Positions 54,120 to 63,325 of a stretch of DNA of 64,000 bases are shown piece after piece (position 1 is the stretch's first letter; the number at the start of each line of letters is the position of its first letter). The stretch covers positions 124,001 through 188,000 of the forward strand of contig NZ_JAGTPK010000012.1 in the NCBI RefSeq assembly GCF_021147775.1, read 5' to 3'. This stretch comes from Pseudomonas californiensis. Its GTDB lineage: Bacteria; Pseudomonadota; Gammaproteobacteria; Pseudomonadales; Pseudomonadaceae. Under the pieces are notes generated by a model. It was given only the letters and a program-made list of their open reading frames with translations. It ran no database searches and was not told the origin of the DNA. The position numbers and the translations under genes were made by a program.

Positions 54120-54896
54120 ATGACCGTCAACGAAGACAAGTTCACGCGGCAGACGCTCCAATGCGTTACGCCCCTTACGCCCAGCCTGTTCACGCTACGC
54201 ACGACTCGGGATCCCGGTTTTCGATTTCGCGCGGGGCAGTTCGCTCGACTGGGCGTTACCAAGGCAGACGGCAGTACGGTGTGGCGCGCTTATTCGATGG
54301 CGTCTTCGCCGCATGACGAGTTTCTGGAGTTTTTTTCCATCGTGGTACCAGATGGCGAATTCACCAGTGAACTGAGCCGTCTGCAGGCGGGCGACAGCCT
54401 GATGGTCGAAAAGCAGGCGTTCGGTTACCTGACCCTGGACAGATTCATCGATGGACGCGACTTGTGGCTGTTATCCACCGGCACGGGCGTGGCGCCTTTC
54501 CTGTCGATTCTTCAGGACTTTGAAGTCTGGGAGAAGTTTGAACGAGTGATATTGGTCTACAGCGTGCGCGAGTCCAGAGAGCTTGCGTATCAGTCGCTGA
54601 TCGCCGAGCTTATGAAGCGTGAGTATCTTGCTGAGTACGCCGACAAGTTTCTGTTTCTGCCGACCGTAACGCGCGAGGAGCATCCTGGCGCATTGAACGG
54701 CCGTATTACGCAACTGATTGAAGACGGTTCGCTCGAGCGCGCCGCCGGCATTGCGCTGACGCCCGAGCATTCCCGAGTCATGCTGTGCGGCAACCCGCAA
54801 ATGATCGATGACACCCGTGCTGTGCTCAAACAGCGCGACATGCGCCTGAGCTTGTCACGCAAGCCGGGGCAGATAGCTGTCGAAACCTATTGGTGA
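54120..54896 (+). CDS. fpr: Ferredoxin--NADP+ reductase
   Basis: A 258-residue FNR-fold flavoenzyme. FAD site RAYSMASSPHDEFLEFF, NADP site LWLLSTGTGVAPFLSIL, C-terminal MLCGNPQMIDDTRAVL and terminal VETYW with aromatic FAD-stacking end. Exchanges electrons between NADPH and ferredoxin or flavodoxin, supporting Fe-S assembly and oxidative stress defence. ATG 54120 follows a weak GGGAG. Neighbouring mscL and radA match a P. aeruginosa order in which a second Fpr-like gene lies beside mscL. Confidence 0.9.
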   Translation: MTVNEDKFTRQTLQCVTPLTPSLFTLRTTRDPGFRFRAGQFARLGVTKADGSTVWRAYSMASSPHDEFLEFFSIVVPDGEFTSELSRLQAGDSLMVEKQAFGYLTLDRFIDGRDLWLLSTGTGVAPFLSILQDFEVWEKFERVILVYSVRESRELAYQSLIAELMKREYLAEYADKFLFLPTVTREEHPGALNGRITQLIEDGSLERAAGIALTPEHSRVMLCGNPQMIDDTRAVLKQRDMRLSLSRKPGQIAVETYW

Positions 54897-54949
54897 CTTT
54901 TTCGCGAACCAGCGGTGCATTGCCCGTCTGGTCGCGAAGAGAGCCGGGC

Positions 54950-55399
54950 TCAGAGCTGCGGACGTGCTGGATCTACGGTGACAGGTGTGGAGGGCTTGTT
55001 CTGCTCCTTGAGCAGGTCACGAATTTCACCCAGCAACACTTCTTCCTTGGACGGAGTAGGCGGGAGGGTAGGGGCCTTGGCCTCTTCGCGCTTCAGACGG
55101 TTGATCGCTTTGACGCCCATGAAGATGGCAAACGCCACGATGATGAAGTCGATGACTGTCTGGATGAACTTGCCATAGGCCAGCAGTACAGCTGGTGTTG
55201 CGCCTTCGGCGGGCCGGAGGGTGACAGCCAGGTCACTGAAGTCGACACCGCCGATCAGCAGCCCGAGTGGCGGCATGATCACATCGCCTACGAACGACGA
55301 AACGATTTTGCCGAATGCCGCGCCAATGATGATACCGACGGCCATATCGACCACGTTACCTTTGACCGCGAAGGCCTTGAACTCGCTTAGTACGCTCAT
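54950..55399 (-). CDS. mscL: Large-conductance mechanosensitive channel
   Basis: A 149-residue inner membrane channel opening under hypo-osmotic shock. N-terminal amphipathic helix and TM1 [20 protein letters not shown] and [17 protein letters not shown]2 [21 protein letters not shown]-terminal [14 protein letters not shown] helix. A Pro-rich tail ([16 protein letters not shown]) makes it about a dozen residues longer than E. coli MscL. Convergent with fpr. Confidence 0.95.
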   Translation of the reverse strand: MSVLSEFKAFAVKGNVVDMAVGIIIGAAFGKIVSSFVGDVIMPPLGLLIGGVDFSDLAVTLRPAEGATPAVLLAYGKFIQTVIDFIIVAFAIFMGVKAINRLKREEAKAPTLPPTPSKEEVLLGEIRDLLKEQNKPSTPVTVDPARPQL

Positions 55400-55593
55400 G
55401 AGTCATTCCTTGTTACAGATAAAGGTTGTCAATGCAGTGTAAACCAGGGACAGGGGTGTCGCCTGTTGCACGTTCAATCGACCGGGGCTGAGCATGGAAG
55501 TTTTATCAGACGTTTAAAAACCATGGCCTGACGAGCCGGTAACAGGCACAGCATCCCTGCGTTATCATGTTCGTTTTAACGACTGGGGTTGTC

Positions 55594-56961
55594 ATGGCCA
55601 AGGCCAAACGCTTGTACGGCTGCACTGAGTGCGGCGCGACGTTTCCCAAATGGGCGGGCCAGTGCAGCGATTGCGGTGCCTGGAACACATTGGTCGAAAC
55701 CACGATCGAAAGCGGCGCGGCGGCCCCGCCCAGCGGGCGTGCCGGCTGGACAGGCTCACAGGCGCAGATCAAGACCCTGGCCGAAGTCAGCGTCGAGGAA
55801 ATCCCTCGCTTCTCCACGAATTCTGCCGAGCTCGACCGCGTATTGGGCGGTGGTCTGGTGGACGGCTCTGTAGTCCTGATTGGCGGTGATCCTGGCATCG
55901 GCAAGTCCACCATTCTGCTGCAGACGCTGTGCAACATTGCTCAACGCATGCCTGCGCTCTATGTAACGGGCGAAGAGTCCCAGCAACAAGTGGCCATGCG
56001 TGCCCGTCGTCTTGGGCTGCCTCAGGACAAGTTGCGTGTCATGACCGAGACCTGCATCGAAACCATTATCGCGACGGCGCGTGTCGAGCAGCCCAAGGTG
56101 ATGGTGATCGACTCCATTCAGACCATCTTTACCGAGCAGTTGCAGTCCGCTCCGGGCGGCGTTTCGCAGGTACGTGAAAGTGCCGCGCTGCTGGTGCGCT
56201 ATGCCAAGCAGAGCGGCACGGCGATCTTCCTGGTGGGTCACGTGACCAAAGAAGGCGCGCTGGCCGGTCCCAGGGTGCTGGAGCACATGGTGGACACGGT
56301 GTTGTATTTCGAGGGCGAGTCGGATGGCCGATTGCGGCTGTTGCGCGCCGTCAAGAACCGTTTCGGTGCCGTGAACGAGCTGGGCGTGTTCGGCATGACC
56401 GACAAGGGCTTGAAAGAAGTTTCCAATCCCTCGGCAATTTTCCTGACCCGTGCGCAGGAAGAAGTTCCGGGCAGTGTCGTCATGGCCACGTGGGAAGGCA
56501 CCCGGCCGATGCTGGTTGAAGTCCAGGCGCTGGTGGATGACAGCCACATGTCCAACCCACGTCGGGTGACACTGGGGCTGGATCAGAATCGTCTTGCCAT
56601 GCTGCTGGCTGTCCTGCACCGGCATGGCGGGATTCCGACTCACGATCAGGACGTTTTCCTCAACGTAGTGGGTGGCGTGAAGGTGCTCGAAACCGCTTCG
56701 GACCTGGCCTTGATGGCGGCGGTCATATCCAGCTTGCGTAATCGCCCGCTGCCTCACGATTTGCTGGTGTTTGGCGAAGTGGGTTTGTCCGGGGAAGTCC
56801 GGCCTGTGCCCAGTGGGCAGGAGCGTTTGAAGGAGGCGTTCAAACACGGTTTCAAGCGCGCAATCGTGCCCAAAGGCAATGCGCCGAAGGAGGCGCCAGC
56901 CGGTATGCAGATCATCGGGGTATCACGTCTTGAACAGGCGCTGGATGCGTTGTTCGAGTAA
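55594..56961 (+). CDS. radA: DNA repair protein RadA
   Basis: A 455-residue RecA-like branch-migration helicase. N-terminal zinc finger CTECGATFPKWAGQCSDC, Walker A LIGGDPGIGKSTILL, the RadA signature KNRFGAVNELGVFGMT, and a C-terminal Lon-protease-like domain (GEVGLSGEVRPVPSGQERL). ATG 55594 (MAKAKRLYGC) directly precedes the zinc finger; an upstream ATG nine codons earlier is less likely. Convergent with the PilZ gene. Confidence 0.96.
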   Translation: MAKAKRLYGCTECGATFPKWAGQCSDCGAWNTLVETTIESGAAAPPSGRAGWTGSQAQIKTLAEVSVEEIPRFSTNSAELDRVLGGGLVDGSVVLIGGDPGIGKSTILLQTLCNIAQRMPALYVTGEESQQQVAMRARRLGLPQDKLRVMTETCIETIIATARVEQPKVMVIDSIQTIFTEQLQSAPGGVSQVRESAALLVRYAKQSGTAIFLVGHVTKEGALAGPRVLEHMVDTVLYFEGESDGRLRLLRAVKNRFGAVNELGVFGMTDKGLKEVSNPSAIFLTRAQEEVPGSVVMATWEGTRPMLVEVQALVDDSHMSNPRRVTLGLDQNRLAMLLAVLHRHGGIPTHDQDVFLNVVGGVKVLETASDLALMAAVISSLRNRPLPHDLLVFGEVGLSGEVRPVPSGQERLKEAFKHGFKRAIVPKGNAPKEAPAGMQIIGVSRLEQALDALFE

Positions 56962-56967
56962 ACCGGT

Positions 56968-57336
56968 TCAGATCTCGATCAATGCGGCCAGCTCACGATC
57001 CAGCTCCGCCTGATCGGCGAGGTTCAGCTCGATCAGCCTCTTCAAATGGCTGATCGACCGCAAGCCAATGTGCAGGCAGACAAAACCCAGTTGGTGCTGG
57101 TCATCGTGGGTCAGCCTGACGTCCATTTCCACGTAAGCGTCAGGGCTGAGGTGAATGTTCACCAAAAAGTTCTCGGCAGGGTCGCCGGTCCACGGCTCGG
57201 GCCGCTTGATCAACAAGCCTTTAAGGGACAGGTCAATCAATTGAACCTTCCAGCTGTGCTCGCCTTGTTTCAGGTCGGTCTTCGCGTCGAAAGCAATACG
57301 CTTGAAACGACGACGGTCTGCGTGTGAGTCGGTCAT
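56968..57336 (-). CDS. PilZ domain protein
   Basis: A 122-residue single-domain PilZ protein. The c-di-GMP motif is seen as RRRFKRI near residue 8 (RxxxR) and DLSLKG about 25 residues later (D-x-S-x-x-G). Likely a c-di-GMP effector for motility or exopolysaccharide. Convergent with radA (6-base gap), an arrangement I recall in P. aeruginosa. Confidence 0.88.
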   Translation of the reverse strand: MTDSHADRRRFKRIAFDAKTDLKQGEHSWKVQLIDLSLKGLLIKRPEPWTGDPAENFLVNIHLSPDAYVEMDVRLTHDDQHQLGFVCLHIGLRSISHLKRLIELNLADQAELDRELAALIEI

Positions 57337-57620
57337 CAGATGAACTCTCTCGTGACGGCTTCCCGATTGCCTGGGGCAGGTTTTATCGGGTTTATACCGT
57401 TATTCCTGCACGATAGACCTGAAAGGCGTTACCGAACAGTTCTGCCAGCAGTTTTGTTGCAGCCGCAGGGCGCAGCCAGTGCTCTGGTCACCGTCTCATG
57501 CCGGGTATCAGCCTTAATTGATCAAATTTCGGTCTAGACCATCGTGGGGGGTGGCCTTTCGGTGCGACAGCGCTAAACTCGCATTGCTTGCCTTCTAGTC
57601 AACTCTGCTGGAATAAAAAA

Positions 57621-59696
57621 ATGAAAAATAATAATAGCTTGATGCGCCATGTTCCCTGGCTCATCGTCGCAATTGTAGGGGCATGTGCCCTGGGGGTCGT
57701 GGCCTTGCGCCGCGGTGAGGCGATCAACGCCTTGTGGATAGTGGTCGCTGCGGTTGCCATTTATCTGGTTGCTTACCGTTACTACAGTCTTTTTATCGCA
57801 AACCACGTCATGCAACTCGATCCGCTGCGGGCAACTCCGGCAGTGGTCAATAACGACGGTCTGGACTATGTGCCGACCAACAAACATATTCTTTTCGGTC
57901 ACCACTTTGCTGCTATCGCAGGCGCAGGCCCGTTGGTCGGACCGGTGCTGGCCGCGCAAATGGGCTATCTGCCAGGTACGTTGTGGCTGATTGCCGGTGT
58001 GGTACTGGCGGGCGCGGTGCAGGATTTCATGATTCTGTTCCTGTCCACACGCCGCAACGGTCGCTCGCTGGGCGACATGGTGCGCGAGGAAATGGGCCGC
58101 ATCCCGGGCACCATCGCGCTGTTCGGCTGCTTCCTGATCATGATCATCATCCTTGCGGTGCTGGCTTTGATCGTGGTCAAGGCGCTGGCCGAGAGCCCGT
58201 GGGGCATGTTCACCGTCATGGCGACCATCCCGATTGCGATGTTCATGGGCGTCTACATGCGCTACATCCGTCCGGGCCGCATCGGTGAGATCTCCATCAT
58301 TGGCGTGATCCTGTTGTTGGCCTCGATCTGGATCGGCGGCGCTGTGGCAGCCGATCCGACCTGGGGGCCGATGTTCACCTTCACCGGTGTGCAGATCACC
58401 TGGATGCTGGTCGGCTATGGTTTCGTGGCGGCGATGCTGCCGGTCTGGCTGCTGCTTGCACCCCGCGACTACCTGTCCACGTTCCTCAAGATCGGTACGA
58501 TCGTCGCGCTGGCGATCGGCATCCTGATTCTGGCGCCTGAGCTGAAAATGCCGGCCCTGACGCAGTTCACCAATGGCACCGGTCCGGTCTGGAAAGGCGC
58601 ACTGTTCCCGTTCCTGTTCATCACCATTGCCTGTGGCGCGGTGTCTGGCTTCCACGCTCTGATCTCTTCGGGCACCACGCCAAAACTGCTGGATAACGAG
58701 AAAAACGCTCGTTACATCGGTTACGGCGGCATGTTGATGGAATCCTTCGTTGCCATCATGGCCATGGTCGCTGCTTCGGTGATCGAGCCGGGCGTGTACT
58801 TCGCCATGAACAGCCCGGCCGCCGTGGTCGGCAGCGACGTGGTGACGGTTGCCCAGACAGTCAGCAGTTGGGGCTTCGCCATCACGCCGGAGCAATTGAC
58901 CGCCGTGGCCAAGGACATTGGCGAGAACACCGTACTGGCGCGTGCTGGTGGTGCACCGACACTGGCCGTGGGTATCGCCCAGATCCTGCACCAGGTTCTG
59001 CCGGGCGAAAACACCATGGCGTTCTGGTACCACTTCGCGATCCTGTTTGAAGCGCTGTTCATTCTGACGGCGGTTGATGCTGGTACACGTGCCGGTCGTT
59101 TCATGCTGCAGGACTTGCTGGGCAGCTTCGTTCCAGCCTTGAAACGCACCGAGTCCTGGACCGCCAACGCCATCGGCACCGGTGGCTGTGTCGCGCTGTG
59201 GGGTTACTTGCTTTATCAGGGCGTGATCGATCCATTGGGCGGCATCAACACCTTGTGGCCGCTGTTCGGTATCTCCAACCAGATGCTGGCCGGTATCGCC
59301 TTGATGCTTGCAAGCGTCGTGCTGATCAAAATGAAGCGTCAGCGCTATGTGTGGGTAACCATGCTGCCAGCGACCTGGCTGCTGATCTGCACCGTGACGG
59401 CTGGCCTGATCAAACTGTTTGACTCCAACCCGGCCGTTGGCTTCCTGGCGCTGGCCAAGAAGTACAGCGCGGCTGCCGATGCGGGTCAGATCCTGGCTCC
59501 GGCCAAGACCATGGACCAGATGCAGCATGTAATCTTCAACGCGTACACCAACGCTGGGCTGACCATCCTGTTCCTGTTCGTGGTGTTCAGCATCCTGTTC
59601 TATGCCTTGAAAGTAGGCATCGCGGCGTGGGGCAAGAAGGAGCGTACCGACAAGGAAGCTCCGTTCCAGGCCATGCCGCCAGCGTCGCAGGTGTGA
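57621..59696 (+). CDS. btsT: CstA/BtsT family transporter (pyruvate or peptide carbon-starvation permease)
   Basis: A 691-residue polytopic protein. Conserved segments: YVPTNKHILFGHHFAAIAGAG (motif split), GPVLAAQMGYLPGTLW, ISSGTTPKLLDNEKNARYIG, and TLWPLFGISNQMLAGIAL. E. coli BtsT (YjiY) is a pyruvate/H+ symporter; CstA takes up peptides and pyruvate. The following yjiX and yjiA genes make this the yjiYXA arrangement, so I favour BtsT. No BtsSR-like two-component genes are adjacent. The 284 bases upstream hold no recognisable feature. Confidence 0.88.
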   Translation: MKNNNSLMRHVPWLIVAIVGACALGVVALRRGEAINALWIVVAAVAIYLVAYRYYSLFIANHVMQLDPLRATPAVVNNDGLDYVPTNKHILFGHHFAAIAGAGPLVGPVLAAQMGYLPGTLWLIAGVVLAGAVQDFMILFLSTRRNGRSLGDMVREEMGRIPGTIALFGCFLIMIIILAVLALIVVKALAESPWGMFTVMATIPIAMFMGVYMRYIRPGRIGEISIIGVILLLASIWIGGAVAADPTWGPMFTFTGVQITWMLVGYGFVAAMLPVWLLLAPRDYLSTFLKIGTIVALAIGILILAPELKMPALTQFTNGTGPVWKGALFPFLFITIACGAVSGFHALISSGTTPKLLDNEKNARYIGYGGMLMESFVAIMAMVAASVIEPGVYFAMNSPAAVVGSDVVTVAQTVSSWGFAITPEQLTAVAKDIGENTVLARAGGAPTLAVGIAQILHQVLPGENTMAFWYHFAILFEALFILTAVDAGTRAGRFMLQDLLGSFVPALKRTESWTANAIGTGGCVALWGYLLYQGVIDPLGGINTLWPLFGISNQMLAGIALMLASVVLIKMKRQRYVWVTMLPATWLLICTVTAGLIKLFDSNPAVGFLALAKKYSAAADAGQILAPAKTMDQMQHVIFNAYTNAGLTILFLFVVFSILFYALKVGIAAWGKKERTDKEAPFQAMPPASQV

Positions 59697-59723
59697 TGAT
59701 GTCCACTCACAGAGGATTTGCCC

Positions 59724-59921
59724 ATGTTCAATGACCTGAGTCGCCTCGGGAAATACCTGGGTCAGGCCGCGCGCCTGATGGTGGGCATGCCTGACTACGA
59801 CACGTACGTCGAGCACATGCAGACGACTCATCCGGACAAGCCGATGATGACCTACGAGCAGTTCTTTCGAGAGCGGCAAGAGGCGCGTTACGGCGGAAAG
59901 GGCGGGCCGAAGTGCTGCTGA
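59724..59921 (+). CDS. yjiX: YbdD/YjiX family small protein
   Basis: A 65-residue cytosolic protein: [38 protein letters not shown], and a terminal KGGPKCC. Always found after CstA/BtsT genes; proposed accessory factor, mechanism unknown. ATG 59724 has AGAGGA seven bases upstream. Followed by a strong terminator before yjiA. Confidence 0.9.
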   Translation: MFNDLSRLGKYLGQAARLMVGMPDYDTYVEHMQTTHPDKPMMTYEQFFRERQEARYGGKGGPKCC

Positions 59922-59950
59922 TCCTCTGATCTGCGTTATTGTCTGATCCG

Positions 59951-59984
59951 ACGCGCCACAGGCCTTCACCTGTGGCGCGTTTTC
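59951..59984 (+). terminator. Intrinsic terminator between yjiX and yjiA
   Basis: Arms ACGCGCCACAGG (59951-59962) and CCTGTGGCGCGT (59969-59980), 12 perfect pairs, followed by TTTC. Lies 29 bases after the yjiX stop and 33 before the yjiA ATG, so yjiA needs read-through or its own promoter. Confidence 0.85.
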
Positions 59985-60016
59985 ATTTCAGCTGCACGCA
60001 CCATGTCTGGAGCCTT

Positions 60017-60994
60017 ATGACCGAGTTGCAACCTATCCCCGTCACCGTCCTTACCGGCTTTCTGGGCGCTGGCAAGACCACGCTGCTGCGCCATCTGCTC
60101 AAGGCCGAGCACGGCCTGAAAATCGCCGTGATTGAAAACGAATTCAGCGACGCTGGCATCGACAGCCAGTTGCTGGGCACCGATCCTGTGCAGATCATGA
60201 CCCTGTCCAACGGCTGCGTGTGCTGCACCATTCACACCGACCTGACCAAAGCGCTTTACCTGTTGCTAGAACGGCTGGACAGTGGCGAAATCGCTTTCGA
60301 CCGACTGGTGATCGAATGCACCGGCCTTGCCGACCCGGCACCGGTCGCCCAGACCTTCTTCATCGACGAAGAGCTGCGTGAGCGTTACATCCTCGACGGC
60401 ATCATCACCCTGGTCGATGCGGCCCATGCCGACACGCATCTGGCGCAGACCATCGCTCAGGCACAGATTGGCTTTGCCGATCGCTTGCTGGTCAGCAAGC
60501 GTGATCTGGTCGATGACGCAGCATTCGACGCCCTGAGCGCGCGCCTGACCCGCATCAACCGCCGTGCGCCGATCCGTATCGTCGACCATGGCCATATCGA
60601 CCTGGTCGAACTGCTCGACGTGCGTGGCTTCAACCTCAACGCCGATCTGGGCGGTGGCATGACCCTGCGGCCACTGGCGCCGGTGGGTAACTCCGGGGAC
60701 CGAATCACCAGCCTGGTCCTGCGCAGCGACACGCCGCTGAACATCGACAGGCTCAGCGCGTTCATGAACGAACTGCTGGAAGATCACGGCAAGCAATTGC
60801 TGCGCTACAAAGGCGTACTCGACATTGAAGGCGAGCCGCGTCGGCTGGTATTTCAGGGCGTGCTCAAGCTCTACGGCTTCGACTGGGACACCGAATGGGC
60901 CGAAGGCGAAAAGCGCGAGAGCGTGATCGTGTTCATCGCGGACGAACTGCCGGAAGAGAAAATCCGTGCAGGCTTCGCTGCACTGGTGGGGTGA
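60017..60994 (+). CDS. yjiA: YjiA-type COG0523 GTPase (CobW/zinc chaperone family)
   Basis: A 325-residue G3E GTPase. Walker A GFLGAGKTTLLRHLL, the metal-binding NGCVCCTIHTDL (CxCC), the switch ECTGLADPAPVAQTF, and base motif VSKRDLVDD. The C-terminal CobW_C domain has GHIDLVEL and RLVFQGVLKLYGF. Metallochaperone or insertase, metal unknown (zinc likely). ATG 60017 (MTELQPIPVTVL). Third gene of the yjiYXA group but behind a terminator. Confidence 0.9.
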   Translation: MTELQPIPVTVLTGFLGAGKTTLLRHLLKAEHGLKIAVIENEFSDAGIDSQLLGTDPVQIMTLSNGCVCCTIHTDLTKALYLLLERLDSGEIAFDRLVIECTGLADPAPVAQTFFIDEELRERYILDGIITLVDAAHADTHLAQTIAQAQIGFADRLLVSKRDLVDDAAFDALSARLTRINRRAPIRIVDHGHIDLVELLDVRGFNLNADLGGGMTLRPLAPVGNSGDRITSLVLRSDTPLNIDRLSAFMNELLEDHGKQLLRYKGVLDIEGEPRRLVFQGVLKLYGFDWDTEWAEGEKRESVIVFIADELPEEKIRAGFAALVG

Positions 60995-61133
60995 GCGGGA
61001 TGCTGGCGGCGTCATCAATGCGCCGGCAGTCAAGATCGAACCTTCCAGGTGCAGCGCGGGGCAGTTCGTCGCACGTATTCAGCAGGGCCTGCCACGATTT
61101 GCACCCTTCCAGCTCCTCCCCGGTTTCGAGCAC
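60933..61133 (-). other. Possible small ORF or gene remnant after the PAAR gene
   Basis: Just downstream of the PAAR stop, a minus-strand frame reads MLETGEELEGCKSWQALL and NTCDELPRAAPGRFDLDC in pseudomonad-like codons (GC-rich third positions) from a GTG at 61133, then runs antisense into the 3' end of yjiA and stops at 60933. No family recognised. It could be the truncated start of a PAAR-linked effector, adaptor or immunity gene, or chance. Confidence 0.25.
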
Positions 61134-61168
61134 GATGTGACGTTTGGCATTCGGGTTCCGGCTGCTTT

Positions 61169-61654
61169 TCAGTGATCAGGCAAGGCTGGGTGCTGGGGCA
61201 GGGCGGAGAATGGTGCGCCTTCGCTGGTTTGCATGAGTGCGCCAGCCGATTGAGCAAAGCGCTCCAGCTGCGGATTGCTCAGCAAACCCTCCATGGCGCC
61301 TTCATCGACTACGCCGTCTTCGCGCAAGGCGCCCATTTTTTTGAAATCGACCACCAGGCTCGACGTAGCAAAACTGACGTCACCGCCAAAACAGTCCTGA
61401 CTGCCGGTCACGATCGTACCGCCGTGCGAGGTCAGGCTGCCGAGGTGCGCCATGGGGCGGCCGTTGACCAGTATGGTCGGGAAGCCTGAAACGATGACTG
61501 CGCCGCAGGCTGCCATGTCGCCAATACGCGCTACAGGCAGGCCGTTGACCATGACGGTCGGCGAGGCAGACGAGACGGGGGTGACGCCGTGGCCCGGTAT
61601 CGGGCAGGCATGGGGGTCGGTAAGTCGTGCGACAGGGATCATGGTCGGGCTCAT
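61169..61654 (-). CDS. PAAR domain protein (type VI secretion spike tip)
   Basis: A 161-residue protein. Residues 1-95 form a PAAR domain: ARLTDPHACPIPGHG, ASPTVMVNGLPVARIGDMA, TILVNGRPMAHLGSLTSHGG with Cys/His metal ligands, and VTGSQDCFGGDV. A C-terminal extension of about 65 residues (VDEGAMEGLLSNPQLERFA) resembles no toxin I know. PAAR proteins cap the VgrG trimer and load effectors. No VgrG, chaperone or tube genes are nearby; it is an orphan. Start could also be the Met at residue 5. Confidence 0.88.
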   Translation of the reverse strand: MSPTMIPVARLTDPHACPIPGHGVTPVSSASPTVMVNGLPVARIGDMAACGAVIVSGFPTILVNGRPMAHLGSLTSHGGTIVTGSQDCFGGDVSFATSSLVVDFKKMGALREDGVVDEGAMEGLLSNPQLERFAQSAGALMQTSEGAPFSALPQHPALPDH

Positions 61655-61806
61655 GGCAACTTGAGCCGTGCATCCTTGCGCGTCTGGCTACGGCTTTATG
61701 TAGGCCATCTCTACAGAGTTTGCGGGAAAGTGCTGATCTTTCTTCCCTTGAACTATTCAAGGGCACGTTCGCTTCGCGTGAATTTATTCGGGGTACTATT
61801 TCCCGA

Positions 61807-62997
61807 CTATGCCTGGTTTTGCTTTGAACGCTGGCTGAGGCCGCTGCTATGCCCCGGGAGATAGATGCTTACGGCCAGTATCGCGAGTGTTATACACATC
61901 AGTGTGAAGGGGCCCGGCTGGCCTGGGGGCAAAAGGCTGGCGATACCCCCGCAGCATGCCGCTATCACTTGGTGGATAAACCCTGTCAGCGCCATGGCGT
62001 ATGGACCGTCCACACTAGCGTTCTTGTTGGCAAGGGACTGGCATAAAGGATAAGCAGCGCCTTGGCCCACCAACAACAGGCAGTAAGGTAGCCAGAGCGC
62101 TGCGGCGGCAGTTGGATAAAGGAGCTGCCCTGCGCCCATCAGCAATGCACCTCCCATCATGCACATCAGCCCTAGCAAAAAGCTGTTTTCCTGGGTGCGT
62201 CTGGTTATCAACCAACTGACGGATAAAGCGCCCAGAAGGTAGGCACCGCTGATAGGCCATCCAAGCCCGCCATGTTCCAGAACAGTCCATTTGAAATGCT
62301 GCTGAAAAATGGCGGGCGTACTGGCGCCGAACAGAATGATCACCCCGTAACCCAAACCTCCGGCAAGCACTGGGCGCAGAAACCGGCTGTCCTGAATCAA
62401 TGTTTTGTAGGCACTGCGGCCTTGTGTGAGCGCCGAGGGTTTGCGAGACGTAACAGGGCCATACAGTTTTATCGGGATCATGACTAGGACGCTCAACACC
62501 GCACTTGTCACGAAGATTGCCTGCCAGCCCAACGCTACGTACAAAAGAGCACCTGCAAATTGCGCCACGCCCAACGAAAGCACGAAACATATCGACAGCC
62601 AGCTCAGTGCTTTCGGCAGTTGCTCAATGCTGAAGCTGTCACGCAGCAGCACGCGCGCCATGATCGATATGCCCCCTGCCGCCACGCCTTGAATGACACG
62701 GCACGTCAGGAACATTGATGTATCGATGGACAGCGCGACTCCCGAGCTGCCTACAGCAAACAGCCCCAGCGCTCCGATCAATGTCGTTCGACTTCCCAGC
62801 ACTGCTGCAACCTTGCCCCACAACAGCATCGACAAACCCATCCCGACCAGAAAAGCCGACAGCGTCAGTGCCGAGAAGCTCGCAGCAGCCTGAAAATGCT
62901 CCGCTATTGAGGGCAGCGATGGTAGATAGAGCGTTATGCCGGACTGGGCGATGAGCGCAGCCAGGCATGAGAGAGCGATGCGGCGGTCAATTTTCAT
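61807..62997 (-). CDS. MFS transporter, Bcr/CflA-like
   Basis: A 396-residue 12-helix drug/H+ antiporter. LYLPSLPSIAEHF after TM1, GMGLSMLLWGKVAAVLGSRTT (loop 2-3), and CRVIQGVAAGGISIMARVLLRD (motif C region) are typical of the Bcr group. Export substrate unknown. With the PAAR gene it separates yjiA from glyA, which are close neighbours in P. aeruginosa by recall, so the pair may have come in together. Confidence 0.83.
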   Translation of the reverse strand: MKIDRRIALSCLAALIAQSGITLYLPSLPSIAEHFQAAASFSALTLSAFLVGMGLSMLLWGKVAAVLGSRTTLIGALGLFAVGSSGVALSIDTSMFLTCRVIQGVAAGGISIMARVLLRDSFSIEQLPKALSWLSICFVLSLGVAQFAGALLYVALGWQAIFVTSAVLSVLVMIPIKLYGPVTSRKPSALTQGRSAYKTLIQDSRFLRPVLAGGLGYGVIILFGASTPAIFQQHFKWTVLEHGGLGWPISGAYLLGALSVSWLITRRTQENSFLLGLMCMMGGALLMGAGQLLYPTAAAALWLPYCLLLVGQGAAYPLCQSLANKNASVDGPYAMALTGFIHQVIAACCGGIASLLPPGQPGPFTLMCITLAILAVSIYLPGHSSGLSQRSKQNQA

Positions 62998-63271
62998 GAT
63001 TTTTCATAGCAAACCGTTCAGTAGGCTGACTCTGTTTTGTCGAGGCATGGTTTGAGGTGGCATAGGCCAATAACCCCGCATGCGAGTTCAGGGTTGTCAG
63101 GACCTATAGCGCAGGGAAGATGACACTCTAAACCGTTGACCGCAGAACTTGAGTACGAGAGTTCCTGTTAGGGTGCAGGGAAAGTCTTCAGTAAGCATCA
63201 AGGCCCTGCTCGAAGGCGGCACCTTGCACGCAGACCTGGGTTTATATGGCAGCAGTGCTGAATTTCAGACG
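62998..63271. other. Intergenic region upstream of the MFS gene
   Basis: About 270 bases between the MFS start and the glyA terminator. No ORF or structured RNA that I can support. It should contain the MFS promoter on the minus strand. Confidence 0.4.
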
Positions 63272-63304
63272 AAAAAAAACCGGCTTGTGCAAGCCGGTTT
63301 TTTC
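63272..63304 (-). terminator. Intrinsic terminator of glyA (bidirectional)
   Basis: Arms AAAAAACCGGCTT (63274-63286) and AAGCCGGTTTTTT (63291-63303) with a GTGC loop. Eight A residues on the plus strand give an eight-U tail for minus-strand glyA; the opposite side ends in six T. Confidence 0.92.
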
Positions 63305-63325
63305 GCTGTTGCGGCTAAAACGCTA

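Noticed and set aside
57573..59969. 798-codon open frame antisense to btsT/yjiX
   Set aside because: Composition is His/Gln/Arg-rich and low in hydrophobics, the usual complement of a long GC-rich membrane protein gene; the sense frame has strong family motifs.
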